Positions 38,051 to 46,523 are shown, numbered from the stretch's first letter. The stretch: DNA of 64,000 bases from Thermopolyspora flexuosa (GCF_006716785.1 NZ_VFPQ01000001.1:4712001-4776000), one strand, 5' to 3'. Translations and numbers: made by a program. Notes: generated by a model from the sequence alone, not told the origin.

Positions 38051-38263
38051 TCACCGGTCCCCGCGGGACTCCCGTCTTCTGGCGATGGCTTTGCTCACCT
38101 CGTCACGTTGTCCGGACAGCAAGACATAGCTTGCGAGGCCACTGATGAGGAAGGCGGCCACAAGGAGCCAGAACAGGTCCCGCAGACCGGTCAGATAGAG
38201 CACGGCGAGGGCGACGGCGAACAGCCCCACCCGCGACAGGGTGTAAACCACAAGTGGACGCAC
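38051..38263 (-). CDS. DUF4229 membrane protein
   Basis: A 70-residue protein with two membrane helices (residues 5-27 and 30-50: VVYTLSRVGLFAVALAVLYLTGL, LFWLLVAAFLISGLASYVLLS) and a short basic tail (KAIARRRESRGDR). This is the full pattern of the small actinobacterial DUF4229 family, of unknown role. It is convergent with the beta-propeller gene (seven-base gap). The start is the GTG at 38263. Confidence 0.85.
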   Translation of the reverse strand: MRPLVVYTLSRVGLFAVALAVLYLTGLRDLFWLLVAAFLISGLASYVLLSGQRDEVSKAIARRRESRGDR

Positions 38264-38522
38264 AGCGTCGAGGTTACGTCACTCTCACGATGGAGCGGTC
38301 GCACTTCGCATGAGGCGCGAGCGCTGCTACTCTTACCCAACACGGCGCTTTCATAAAGAAACACCCATCAGCGCCCCAAAGAGGCTCTATCATATAACAA
38401 TCGGGCAGTCAGCCGATAACATCACGTGATCTTTGTGAAAAGCACGGATAAATCAGGCTCCGCTCGGCACACTGGTTACCTGTCCGCCCGCAGCAGGACG
38501 CGGGATGCGAGGGGGAGAGATT
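38264..38522. promoter_or_regulatory. AT-rich leader and promoter region of bldC
   Basis: Bases 38340-38460 are strikingly AT-rich compared with the surroundings and lie upstream of bldC. Visible elements are TCATATAACAAT, the palindrome ATCACGTGAT (38421-38430), and GGATAAAT, a possible -10. A strong Shine-Dalgarno (GGGGGAG) precedes the GTG start. The exact promoter cannot be fixed by eye. Confidence 0.5.
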
Positions 38523-38744
38523 GTGGAGAGTAGCAGCGAGCGTCTGCTGACACCCGGGGAGGTCGCCGCCCTCTTCCGGGTCGACCCAAAAACGGTGACA
38601 CGCTGGGCGGCCGCCGGCCGAATCAGCAGCATCCGCACCCCAGGTGGGCACCGGCGCTTCCGCGAGTCGGAGGTTCACGCCCTCCTGCGCGGTGAGGAGG
38701 TCCTGACGGCCGAACGCCAGAACAGCGAGTCACCGCGCGTCTGA
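38523..38744 (+). CDS. bldC: BldC-type MerR-like developmental regulator
   Basis: A 73-residue DNA-binding protein consisting almost only of a MerR-type winged helix: LLTPGEVAALFRVDPKTVTRWAAAGRISSIRTPGGHRRFRESEVHALL. This is the BldC pattern. In Streptomyces, BldC binds DNA cooperatively and holds back the onset of sporulation. I chose the GTG at 38523, which has GGGGGAG five bases upstream. An ATG at 38505 would add six residues and lies within that ribosome-binding region. It is a single gene with its own promoter region. Confidence 0.9.
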   Translation: MESSSERLLTPGEVAALFRVDPKTVTRWAAAGRISSIRTPGGHRRFRESEVHALLRGEEVLTAERQNSESPRV

Positions 38745-39611
38745 CGTCGACACCGTCACCACCGGTGATCCTGCGACCCCCGGAAGCCGCAGGGTCACTG
38801 GAGTGGGGGACCGGGACGCGCCGCCCGGCACCCCCCGACGACGCTCTTGGTCCTGCTGTGCCTGTTGCACCCTCTCGTGCGCTGATTGTCGTTCGCGTCG
38901 TCATCCGCCGGGGCCGGCACACCCCGGCACGTTGAGGTTCCGCGCCGGACGCGAGACCGGCCCGCGCGGGCACGCCCCCGGTGGCGCGCCACGGGTCCGG
39001 ACCGCGGTGGGGATTCGGTGTGGAGCCGCCGCCGTGACGGCGTCGCTCCGGCGGTCCCGAAGGCGGCCCGGTGGGAAGGCCGCCGAGGAGACGACCGGAG
39101 GTGACGGCCGTGGCGGTGCCGTGCCGGCGCCGTGGCCGGCTGTGACGGCGCGTGGTGGTGGCGCGGCTGAGGTGCCTCCGGCACGGCGGAGTACCGGGGC
39201 GCCGCCGGGATCGCGGCCGGGAAGGGGCGGGCCACGACGGCCCCGGCGGCCGGAACGCGATCCGGCCATGACCGCCGATCCCGTCCGCGCCATGTCCTGC
39301 GGCCACACCGGGCACCGCCGCCGGGACACGTCGCCCGGCAGCACGTCCCCCAACGGCGTCGGCGCCGCCGTACCTGACGTGCTCGTTCACCGGCCGGCCC
39401 GGTGGCCCGTACGGCACAGTGGCACGGCGCGCCGCCGTTCCGCGGCGTCAACGGCGACGCCCCTCGACCGGCCCGTGCACCCCAAGGCGCCGTGCAGGGA
39501 CACCGTCACCGGGCGGCACGAGACAGCGTCACCCGCGTGGTCACCCGCGCCGTCGCGCGGCATCGTCCGCGGCACGTCCCGCAGGTATCGCCCCCGATCG
39601 CGACCGGGCCG
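38745..39611. other. 870-base stretch without a convincing gene
   Basis: No reading frame on either strand gives a recognisable protein. All long frames are Arg/Pro/Gly/Ala-rich, as expected from random GC-rich DNA. Bases 39090-39180 show a GT/GC-biased run (GGCGGTGCCGTGCC, GTGGTGGTGGCG). I see no repeat array, hairpin cluster or RNA gene. It could be decayed coding sequence or a long untranslated region. Confidence 0.5.
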
Positions 39612-39851
39612 TCAGCGCTCCTGCTCCGCCTTGAAGGCGAGGAACGCGGCCTCCAGTTCGTCGTTCTCCTCTCGCCAGCGCCGCCGCATGGTGGCGAGCT
39701 CCTCCTCGCTGACCGCCTCCGCCGACCAGCGCTCGTACTCCGGATCACCCGGCGAGACCTCCACGTACGCGTTGCCGATGAGGCGCCCGTCATCGCTGGC
39801 CAGGGTCTGCGGCACCCGCAGGGTCCCGTCCGCGAGCCGGATCACGTACAT
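39612..39851 (-). CDS. small unknown protein downstream of the peptidase gene
   Basis: A 79-residue acidic protein. A beta-rich N-terminal half (MYVIRLADGTLRVPQTLASDDGRLIGNAYVEVSPGDPEYERW) is followed by a charged helix (EEELATMRRRWREENDELEAAFLAFKAEQER). There is no signal peptide, membrane segment or known family. The ATG follows the peptidase stop by ten bases and has AGGTGAT as ribosome binding site overlapping that stop, so the two are one operon and translationally close. A partner or immunity-like role towards the peptidase is possible but only inferred from position. Confidence 0.65.
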   Translation of the reverse strand: MYVIRLADGTLRVPQTLASDDGRLIGNAYVEVSPGDPEYERWSAEAVSEEELATMRRRWREENDELEAAFLAFKAEQER

Positions 39852-39861
39852 CTGAGATCAC

Positions 39862-40854
39862 CTAGATTCCGTAACGCCGGTTGAAGAACAACATCACGTT
39901 GAGCGCGGTCCTGGTGTCCCCGCCGAGCATGTCCACGAGCGCGGGGCGCTGGCGCGAGGCGATGGCGGCGAACGCGTCGGCGAAGAACTCCTTCCGCCCC
40001 AGGCCGTTGCCCTGCTTGTGGAAGCCCGACACCAGATGCGGCAGGCACTGCTCGTAGAGCGCCTTGAACTCCGGGGAGTCCGACACCCAGTCCCCCGGCG
40101 GCGCGTCGACGTCGTCGAGGGCGTGGCCCACCTCGTGCATCATCACGTCCGGGGTGGGTGAGGGCCGGTCCCCCACCACGATCTTGCGGTCGCCGTAGGC
40201 GCCGGCGCAGATGTCCCAGGTCGCCCGGCCCGACGGCAGCGGGGCGCCGCGCAGGTACCCCATGTCGTCGAGGTCCGGCACGCCGCCGGGGCCGACGTAG
40301 ATGCCCTCGAGCCCGTCGGCGAGCTTCTCCTTCAGCCGGTCGGGGAGCCGCGCGAGGCTCTCGATCGCCCGCACGATCTCCGGCGGGGGCGGCCCGTCCG
40401 CCGCGTCCCACTGGCGGTGCAGCACCCGCTCCAGGGCGCCGCAGTGCCGCCGCCCGTCACCGAGGTCGGGGAAGTCCGGTGGATGCGGCGTGGCCTCCAC
40501 CGGCCGGTAGTCGAGCTCGAAGTCCCGCCAGGTGTACACCGGCCGGTCCACGACCGGCGCGGTCACCGCGGTGCGGTAGGCGCGTTCCGGGCGCCTCGCC
40601 CGGTCACGCAGCTCGAAGCCGTTCCTCCGGTCCGGCGCCTCGCCGGACTCGACCCGCCGGTCCCCGCGCTCGGAGCGGCGGAACCAGCCGAACCGTTCGC
40701 CGCGTTCCGGCCGCGGCGCGTCACCCCGCTCCGGGCGCACCGCGTGCCGTTCGGCCTCACCCCGCGACTCGACCCCGCCGCGCGAGGTGTACGGCCCGCG
40801 CTGCCACCAGCGCAGCCCCCGTCGATGACGACCTCTGTCGCCCAATTGCGCCAT
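39862..40854 (-). CDS. putative lethal-factor-like zinc metallopeptidase
   Basis: 330 residues from the ATG at 40854, which has AGAGAGG four bases upstream. The frame is open to 41178 but the added part looks non-coding. The C-terminal domain (about 165-330) carries a zincin motif HEVGH at residues 240-244 and a downstream EFFADAF (E289, likely third zinc ligand), with the stretch YVGPGGVPDLDDMGYLRG and DRKIVVGDRPSPTPDVMMHEVGHALDD. This resembles anthrax-lethal-factor-like (ATLF) peptidase domains found in bacterial toxins. The N-terminal 120 residues are extremely Arg-rich and probably unstructured. No signal peptide is visible, so export would need a specialised route, or the protein acts inside the cell. 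Confidence 0.7.
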   Translation of the reverse strand: MAQLGDRGRHRRGLRWWQRGPYTSRGGVESRGEAERHAVRPERGDAPRPERGERFGWFRRSERGDRRVESGEAPDRRNGFELRDRARRPERAYRTAVTAPVVDRPVYTWRDFELDYRPVEATPHPPDFPDLGDGRRHCGALERVLHRQWDAADGPPPPEIVRAIESLARLPDRLKEKLADGLEGIYVGPGGVPDLDDMGYLRGAPLPSGRATWDICAGAYGDRKIVVGDRPSPTPDVMMHEVGHALDDVDAPPGDWVSDSPEFKALYEQCLPHLVSGFHKQGNGLGRKEFFADAFAAIASRQRPALVDMLGGDTRTALNVMLFFNRRYGI

Positions 40855-41215
40855 CGCGCCTCTCTGTTCTCCACGGTCGAGTCGGCCGCCCCCGTCCGCT
40901 CGACGCCGCCCGTCCCGTCGGGGCCACTCGCCCGCCTCCGCCCGTCCGGCGGCGTTCCCTCGGTCGGGTCCCGGCCTCCCCTCCCCATCCTCGCCGAGAA
41001 GTGCTGTCGCGTCCCACGGTACGACGAGGGTCTCTGCCGAGTCACCCGTTATGCGGGGTTCTTTCGGTGGCCGCATCGCCGCCGCCACGGCCCGGCGGGC
41101 CGTTCCATGCGCGTGCGGGGCCGCCGTCAGCACATCCGGAACTTCCTCATCCGGACGTTCCGAACCTTGCGCAGCCAAAGGGCGATCTATGCCTGCTATG
41201 CCGTACGCTGCGCAT
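40855..41215. other. divergent intergenic region between the peptidase and PLDc_N genes
   Basis: About 360 bases that should hold both promoters. The peptidase frame stays open through most of it but its composition (Arg/Gly/Asp-rich, no motifs) does not support coding. Near the plus-strand gene, TTGCGC at 41168 and the AT-richer ATCTATGCCTGCTATG segment are the only promoter-like features. Confidence 0.4.
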
Positions 41216-41539
41216 ATGCCTGTGGTTATCGGTCTGGCGCTGCTGGCCTTCTGGCTCTACTGCCTCTTCGACGTCATCACCACGCCCGAGGACCAGGTCC
41301 GGAACCTGCCGAAGGTGCTCTGGGTGCTGGTCGTCGTGCTCCTGATGACGGTCGGCGGCCTGCTGTGGCTGCTGCTCGGCCGCCCGCTGCAGCAGCAGGC
41401 GCACACGCCCGGCGGCCCCGCCGTGTTCGGCGGCGGCTCCTTCGGCCGGGCCACGCGCCGTCCCCCGGCGCCGCGTGGTCCCGATGACGACCCGGAGTTC
41501 CTGCGCAGCCTGGATCGGCGCATCCGCGGGGAGGAGTGA
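41216..41539 (+). CDS. PLDc_N domain membrane protein
   Basis: A 107-residue protein with two membrane helices: VVIGLALLAFWLYCLFDVIT and LPKVLWVLVVVLLMTVGGLLWLLLGRP. The conserved D-V-I-T-T-P-E-D-Q-V-R-N-L-P-K loop between them is the PLDc_N signature (the N-terminal anchor of cardiolipin synthase-like proteins, common as a stand-alone unit in actinomycetes). The C-terminal 50 residues are Gly/Pro/Arg-rich. I placed the start at the ATG at 41216. Two ATGs lie up to nine codons upstream. Confidence 0.85.
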   Translation: MPVVIGLALLAFWLYCLFDVITTPEDQVRNLPKVLWVLVVVLLMTVGGLLWLLLGRPLQQQAHTPGGPAVFGGGSFGRATRRPPAPRGPDDDPEFLRSLDRRIRGEE

Positions 41540-41587
41540 CCGGCGGGGTGGCGCCGGTGCGGCGTCAACCGGCCCGGCAACGGGTAC

Positions 41588-41665
41588 GGCCCGGCGACCG
41601 GCCGGGCCGATGCATGAGAACGGGACGGGATGACGGTGCTCGCCCGGGCGGCCGAGCGGCCGCCC
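41588..41665. terminator. two hairpins between convergent PLDc_N and ccsB genes
   Basis: The first hairpin is GGCCCGG (41588-41594) pairing with CCGGGCC (41602-41608) over a seven-base loop. The second is GGGCGGCC-GAGC-GGCCGCCC (41646-41665), a perfect eight-base stem. They lie in the 150-base gap where transcripts from both sides must end. Confidence 0.6.
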
Positions 41666-41689
41666 CGGCGCCGGTGACCACGGGCGGGA

Positions 41690-42661
41690 TCAGCCCGGGA
41701 TGTCCGCGTACGAGTGCAGGCCGCCGAAGAAGATGTTCACCCCGACGAGGTTGAACAGCAGGCAGCCGCAGGCGACGAGCTGGATGATGACGCTCCGCTT
41801 GCCCCGCCAGCCCGCGGTGGCGTGGGCGTGCAGGTAGGCGGCGTACGCCAGCCAGGTGATGAACGACCAGACCTCCTTGGGGTCCCAGCCCCAGTAGCGG
41901 CCCCAGGCCCGGTCGGCCCACAGCGCGCCCGCGATCACGGCGAACGTCCACACCGGGAACGCGAGCACGATGGCACGGTGAGCGATCCGCTCCAGGGTCT
42001 CCCGGTCCGGCAGCCGCATGGCCCCCGGCCGGCGCACCAGGTAGAGCACGCCGGTGACCGCGGCGAGGAAGAACAGGCCGCTCGCGATGATCGCGGCGCC
42101 GACGTGCAGGGCGAGCCAGTAGGAGTTGAGCGCCGGGACCACGGGACCGGCCTGGACGTACAGGTAGAGCACGGCGAAGCCGAGCCCGAGCGCCGCGGCG
42201 AGCATGAGGAACGCGCCGAGGAAGCGGATCCGCTGCCGCAGCAGGAGCACGAGGAACGTGGTCACGGCGGCGAAGCAGATCGCCACCGTGAACTCGTACA
42301 TGTTGCCCCACGGCCACCGGCCCGACGCCACGCCGCGGGTGACGATGCCGCCGAGGTTCGCCGCCCAGCCCAGCCAGCTGATCACGACCGCGACGCGCCC
42401 CGCGGTCGCCGCCCAGGGCGCGTACGGCACCGCGGCCGTCCCGGCGTCCTCGCCGGTGCCCGCCTCGGCCCGGTCGCCGCCGCTCTCGCCACCGCCGACG
42501 GTGACCAGTTCGCGGGACCGCGGGGCGGGCGCCTGGCCACGGGGACGGCCGAACGCGAGCTCCAGGGCGTATCCGATCATGGCGCCCAGGTAGAGCAGGA
42601 CCGTCACCAGGATGAGCTGGTCGCTCAGCTGGGCGAGTCCGGTGTTGACCTGATTGCCCAC
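41690..42661 (-). CDS. ccsB: cytochrome c biogenesis protein CcsB/ResC
   Basis: A 323-residue membrane protein of system II cytochrome c maturation, which brings haem to the outer face of the membrane together with ResB. The last block contains the haem-binding WWD-type motif seen as WGRYWGWDPKEVWSFITWLAYAAYLHAH. The histidines that bracket it are in LHVGAAIIASG and in NIFFGGLHSYADIPG at the C terminus. About eight helices are visible. I placed the start at the GTG at 42661, with AAGGAG upstream inside the resB end. The open frame continues upstream under resB. Confidence 0.94.
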   Translation of the reverse strand: MGNQVNTGLAQLSDQLILVTVLLYLGAMIGYALELAFGRPRGQAPAPRSRELVTVGGGESGGDRAEAGTGEDAGTAAVPYAPWAATAGRVAVVISWLGWAANLGGIVTRGVASGRWPWGNMYEFTVAICFAAVTTFLVLLLRQRIRFLGAFLMLAAALGLGFAVLYLYVQAGPVVPALNSYWLALHVGAAIIASGLFFLAAVTGVLYLVRRPGAMRLPDRETLERIAHRAIVLAFPVWTFAVIAGALWADRAWGRYWGWDPKEVWSFITWLAYAAYLHAHATAGWRGKRSVIIQLVACGCLLFNLVGVNIFFGGLHSYADIPG

Positions 42662-42665
42662 CGTG

Positions 42666-44402
42666 TCACTCCTTAGCGGTACGGCCGCGAACCGGCCGCT
42701 CGGTATCGGTTGCGGCCGCCACCGGCCGCTGCTCGGCATCGGATGCGGCCGTCGCCGGCCGCTCGTCGGACGCGGCCGCGAACCGGCCGCGCAGGGAGCC
42801 GACGATCTCGTCGAACTCCTCGGTGAAGTTCACGTTGCCCTCGGTGCGGGCCAGGCCGCCGACCTCGATCGTCGCCGGGCCGTCGGCGCGGCTCACCCGG
42901 ATCCACACCCGGCGGCGCCGGACCACGAGCGACAGCACGAGCGCCACCGTCGCCACCACCGCGGAGACGAGCGCGGGCAGCCGCCCGGGATCGTAGGTGA
43001 TCTGGAGCGTGATCCACTCCTTGACCCCGGTGAACTCGATCGTGCCAGCCCCGTCCGGCAGCGTGAGCCGCTGCCCCGGCTGCAGCGGATCGGACTGCAT
43101 CACCAGCGGCTGCAGCTTGTCGGTGTCGAGCTGGTAGACCGACTGCGGCACGCCGTCGTCGAGGCCGAGGTCGCCGGAGAACGCCCAGATCTGCACCGTG
43201 GGGTTGATCGCCGCCGGGAACACCGACACGTAGCCGCCCTCGGCGCTCGCCGTGCTCGGCAGGAACCGGGCGAGGAATCCGAGCTGCCGGGGCCGGGCGT
43301 CCGGGACCTTGATCACGCACTCGGAGGTGAGGGTGCGCTGGTCGACCGGGAGGCACGGCACCGGTCCCTCGAAGGCGACCTGCCCCTCGCCGTCGGTGAC
43401 CTTGACGACCGGCGCGTACCCGTGGTTGAGCAGGTACGTCTGGGTGCCGTCCACATTGAGCGGCTCGTTCACCCGCAGGTCGTAGGCGCGCTCGGGCGCG
43501 CCCGGCCGGTCGGTCACCCCGAGCCTGGCCACGTAGTCGAGGGCCTGGCCCTGCCGCTCCCCCTCGGCCTGGTAGGTCGCCTGGAAGTCCCGCAGCGTGA
43601 ACGTGAACGGCGCCAGCGAGTCGGCGGTGACGAGGCGGCCCGGCTGGAACCGGTCGTACACCGCGACCGTGTTGGCGAAGCCCTCCCCCTCGACGACGAG
43701 CACGTTGCCGCGGTAGCCGTACACCGCGCCGACGCCGACCGCGACGAGGATGCCGATCAGCGCGAAGTGGAAGAGCAGGTTGCCGACCTCGCGCAGGTAG
43801 CCCTTCTCGCCCGCGACCCAGTCGGGGCCGGTGGCCACCCGGAAGCCCTTGCGGCGCAGGTGCGCGGCGAGCTCGGCCACCTCGGCCTCGCCGTGGAACG
43901 CGGCGTGGCGCGGCAGCCGGGACAGGTTGCGCGGCGCGGCCGGGGGCCTGCGGCGCAGCTCCCGGTAGAGGGTGACCGAGCGGGGCAGCACGCAGCCGAG
44001 CAGCGAGACGAACAGCAGCAGGTAGATCGCCGCGTACCAGGGCGCCTGGAACACGTCGAACAGGTAGAGCCGGTCGAGCCACTCGGCGAGCGCGGGGCTG
44101 TCCCGGAAGTACTCGGCGACCTTCTCCGGGCTCACCCCGCGCTGCGGGAAGATCGAGCCGGGCACCGAGGCGACCGCGAACAGGAACAGCAGGATGAGCG
44201 CGGTGCGCATCGAGGTGAGCGTGCGCCAGCCCCAGCGCAGCCAGGCCACCGGGCCGAACCCGGCGGGGCGGCGGGGCGGGGCGGCGGCCGTCTCCTCCGG
44301 CGCCACGGCCTCCTCGCCGGGCGCCGTGGCGACCGTGGCGGCCTCGGCCGCGGCGGCGGGCCGCTCGGCGCCGCTCTCGCCAGGGACGTGGGAACGACTC
44401 AT
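42666..44402 (-). CDS. resB: cytochrome c biogenesis protein ResB
   Basis: A 578-residue system II component. A low-complexity N terminus (residues 1-50) is followed by helices at about 60-80 (TALILLFLFAVASVPGSIFPQRG), 120-140 and 220-245 (LLFHFALIGILVAVGVGAVYGYRGN), then a large extracytoplasmic domain (NVDGTQTYLLNHGYAPVVKV) and a last helix near 485-505. Forms the haem-handling complex with CcsB. Its C-terminal 40 residues are built from short repeats (FAAASDERPATAASDAEQRPVAAATDTERP). It directly abuts ccdA (TGAATG). Confidence 0.94.
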   Translation of the reverse strand: MSRSHVPGESGAERPAAAAEAATVATAPGEEAVAPEETAAAPPRRPAGFGPVAWLRWGWRTLTSMRTALILLFLFAVASVPGSIFPQRGVSPEKVAEYFRDSPALAEWLDRLYLFDVFQAPWYAAIYLLLFVSLLGCVLPRSVTLYRELRRRPPAAPRNLSRLPRHAAFHGEAEVAELAAHLRRKGFRVATGPDWVAGEKGYLREVGNLLFHFALIGILVAVGVGAVYGYRGNVLVVEGEGFANTVAVYDRFQPGRLVTADSLAPFTFTLRDFQATYQAEGERQGQALDYVARLGVTDRPGAPERAYDLRVNEPLNVDGTQTYLLNHGYAPVVKVTDGEGQVAFEGPVPCLPVDQRTLTSECVIKVPDARPRQLGFLARFLPSTASAEGGYVSVFPAAINPTVQIWAFSGDLGLDDGVPQSVYQLDTDKLQPLVMQSDPLQPGQRLTLPDGAGTIEFTGVKEWITLQITYDPGRLPALVSAVVATVALVLSLVVRRRRVWIRVSRADGPATIEVGGLARTEGNVNFTEEFDEIVGSLRGRFAAASDERPATAASDAEQRPVAAATDTERPVRGRTAKE

Positions 44403-45152
44403 TCAGATCACCGGCCTGAACCCGCCGATCCAGCCCTGCATGCCCGCGACGAGCTCGGTCCACAGCCCGGTCACGAGCAGCAGGCCCACGGCGACGAGCA
44501 TGCCGCCGCCGATGCGGGTGATGAGCTGCGTGTGCCGCCGCAGCGCCCGGAAGGCGTGCAGCGCCTGACGGTAGGCGAGCCCGGCGAGCACGAACGGCAG
44601 GCCGAGCCCGAGCGCGTACCCGAACGCGAGCGCCGCGCCGCGCGCCGCGCTGCCCTGGTCGAGGGAGAGTCCGAGCACCACGGCGAGGGTCGGGCCGATG
44701 CACGGCGTCCAGCCGAGCCCGAACACCACGCCGAGCAGCGGCGCCCCGGCGAGACCGGCCGCGGGCAGCCGCGAGATGCGGTAGTCGCGCTGCAGGCCCG
44801 GGATGAAGCCGAGGAACGCGAGCCCGAGCACGACGGTGAGCCCGCCGAGCACCCGGGTGATCACCTCGGCGTTGGCGTGCAGCGCCGCGCCGACGCCGCC
44901 GAACAGCGCGCCGCCGGCGACGAACACCAGGGCGAAGCCCAGCACGAACAGCGAGCTGCCGAGCACCATGCGGCCCCGCCTCGGGTCGCCGCTCATCCCG
45001 GTGACGTACGACAGGTAGCCGGGCACGAGCGGGAGCACGCACGGGGAGAGGAAGGAGACGACCCCGGCCGCCACCGCGATCGGCAGGGCCACGAGGAGGG
45101 AGCCCGCCGCCACGGTGTCGGCGAGCCCGTCAGCCGCCACCACTGCCCTCAC
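44403..45152 (-). CDS. ccdA: thiol-disulfide transporter CcdA
   Basis: A 249-residue membrane protein with six helices. It passes reducing equivalents across the membrane to ResA for apocytochrome c reduction. The two redox cysteines are in FLSPCVLPLVPGYLSYVTG (first repeat) and GWTPCIGPTLAVVLG (second repeat), as expected for the DsbD/CcdA family. It overlaps the 3' end of resA by 23 bases. Confidence 0.95.
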   Translation of the reverse strand: MRAVVAADGLADTVAAGSLLVALPIAVAAGVVSFLSPCVLPLVPGYLSYVTGMSGDPRRGRMVLGSSLFVLGFALVFVAGGALFGGVGAALHANAEVITRVLGGLTVVLGLAFLGFIPGLQRDYRISRLPAAGLAGAPLLGVVFGLGWTPCIGPTLAVVLGLSLDQGSAARGAALAFGYALGLGLPFVLAGLAYRQALHAFRALRRHTQLITRIGGGMLVAVGLLLVTGLWTELVAGMQGWIGGFRPVI

Positions 45153-45717
45153 CGCTGATCTTCGTCACGACGTCGAGCAGCGCCGAGTGCTTCACCTCGC
45201 CGAGCGCGCGGGCGGCGATCCGGCCCTGCCGGTCGATCACGAGCGTGGTGGGGATCGCGGCGGGCGGCACCGTGCCCTGGAAGGCGAGCGCCACCTTCCC
45301 CGGCTGGTCGAAGATGCTCGGGTACTCGATCTCGAAGCGGCGCTGGAAGGCGAGCGCGTCGGCCTTGCGGTCCTTGAAGTCCACGCCGAGGAAGGTCACG
45401 CCCTGGTCCTTGGTCCGGGCGGCGACGTCCTTGAGCGTGGGGGCCTCGCTGCGGCACGGCGCGCACCAGGAGGCCCAGAAGTTGAGCACGACCACCTTGC
45501 CCTTGTGGTCGGCGAGCGCGACGCGGTCGCCCTCCAGCGTCTCGCCCTCGATCGCGGGGGCCTCGCGGCGCTCGGCGGGGTCGAAGAGCTGCACGCGTCC
45601 GTCACCCGCGACGTACCGGGTGTCGCTCGACTGGTCGGCCGTGGCCTGGCCGCCCGCGCAGCCCGACAGGACCGCACCGGCCAGCGCGGCGATCAGAACG
45701 ATGGCTTTCCTGGACAC
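45130..45717 (-). CDS. resA: ResA/TlpA-like thiol-disulfide lipoprotein
   Basis: A 195-residue membrane-anchored thioredoxin-like protein. It keeps the haem-binding cysteines of apocytochrome c reduced outside the cell membrane. The N terminus is a lipoprotein signal with lipobox LSGC (cysteine 20). The active site is WCAPC at residues 84-88. Further thioredoxin-fold blocks are FLGVDFKDRKADALAFQRRF and the cis-proline region AIPTTLVIDRQG. It is the first gene of resA-ccdA-resB-ccsB. A hairpin at 45753-45770 separates it from the upstream phosphatase-like gene. Confidence 0.94.
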   Translation of the reverse strand: MSRKAIVLIAALAGAVLSGCAGGQATADQSSDTRYVAGDGRVQLFDPAERREAPAIEGETLEGDRVALADHKGKVVVLNFWASWCAPCRSEAPTLKDVAARTKDQGVTFLGVDFKDRKADALAFQRRFEIEYPSIFDQPGKVALAFQGTVPPAAIPTTLVIDRQGRIAARALGEVKHSALLDVVTKISGEGSGGG

Positions 45718-45752
45718 GACAGGACGTCTCCTCGCACTACACCCCGTAGAGC

Positions 45753-45770
45753 GCCACAGTACCCTGTGGC
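45753..45770. terminator. hairpin between phosphoglycerate-mutase-family gene and resA
   Basis: GCCACAG-TACC-CTGTGGC is a perfect seven-base stem in the 90-base gap downstream of the mutase-like gene and upstream of resA. A second palindrome, GGTTCCGGAACC, lies at 45777-45788. They may end or attenuate transcription entering resA. Confidence 0.5.
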
Positions 45771-45807
45771 GGCGGCGGTTCCGGAACCGGGGGTTTCCCG
45801 ATGGCGG

Positions 45808-46449
45808 TCAGGCCCCGGAGGGCGGTTCGGGCCCGCGCAGCAGCGCCCCCGCGGGCTCGCTGTAGCCGATGCTGATCAGCCGGTCGCCTTCGAAGGTGAG
45901 GGTGGTGAGGCTCGCCAGCGCGCACTGGCGGCGCCGCGGGTCGTGCCACAGCCGACGGCGCTCCGCGGCGAGGCGGATGACCCAGATCGGGAGCTGGTGC
46001 GAGACGAGGACCGCCTCGTGCCCGCGGGCGGCCGCGCGCGACTCGTCGATCACCGTCTTCATGCGGCGCACCACGTCGATGTACGGCTCGCCCCACGAGG
46101 GTCGAAAGGGGTTCCACAGGTAGCGGTAGTGACGCGGGCTGCGCAGCACGCCGCGCCCGACGCCGATCCGGTGCCCCTGGAACACGTTGTCGGCCTCGAT
46201 CAGCCGGTCGTCGATCTTGACCTCGAGGCCGAGGCGCTCGGCGAGCGGTGCCGCCGTCTCCCGCGCGCGCTCCAGGGGTGAGCTGGCGATCAGGACGATG
46301 TCCCGGTCGGCGAGCGCCTTCGCCACCAGCTCGGCCATCTGCCGCCCGGTGTTCGACAGGTGGTAGCCGGGCAGGCGGCCGTAGAGGATGCCGTCGGGGT
46401 TGTGCACCTCGCCGTGCCGGAGCAGGTGAACGACAGTCGTGTCAGCCAT
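45808..46449 (-). CDS. histidine phosphatase (phosphoglycerate mutase family)
   Basis: A 213-residue cytoplasmic enzyme. The catalytic LLRHGE (histidine 11) is near the N terminus, with the second arginine and the acid loop in SSPLERARETAAPLAERLGL and the second histidine in VLVSHQLPIWVIRLA. Such enzymes range from phosphoglycerate mutases to broad phosphatases. The substrate is not readable. It sits upstream of resA, as a gene of this type does in several actinomycete resABC neighbourhoods. Confidence 0.9.
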   Translation of the reverse strand: MADTTVVHLLRHGEVHNPDGILYGRLPGYHLSNTGRQMAELVAKALADRDIVLIASSPLERARETAAPLAERLGLEVKIDDRLIEADNVFQGHRIGVGRGVLRSPRHYRYLWNPFRPSWGEPYIDVVRRMKTVIDESRAAARGHEAVLVSHQLPIWVIRLAAERRRLWHDPRRRQCALASLTTLTFEGDRLISIGYSEPAGALLRGPEPPSGA

Positions 46450-46523
46450 GGTGGCTTCAGCTTACCCGCCGGTCGCATTTCCGCCGGTGGGCGACCTGCG
46501 CGGGCGGAACGGCCCCGCCACGC

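Noticed and set aside
38431-38446. Further Rex site upstream of bldC (TTTGTGAAAAGCACGG)
   Set aside because: Only one half-site fits. Similar single halves at 12052 and 16397 also lack the second arm.
38803-39855. Possible gene after bldC on the plus strand
   Set aside because: Arg/Pro/Gly filler composition, no start context, and it overlaps the 79-residue gene on the other strand.
40855-41178. Longer N terminus for the zinc peptidase
   Set aside because: The frame is open, but a good ribosome binding site sits before the ATG at 40854 and the extra 108 residues have no protein-like features.
42654-45158. An 834-codon plus-strand frame
   Set aside because: Antisense shadow of resB and ccdA with no protein motif.
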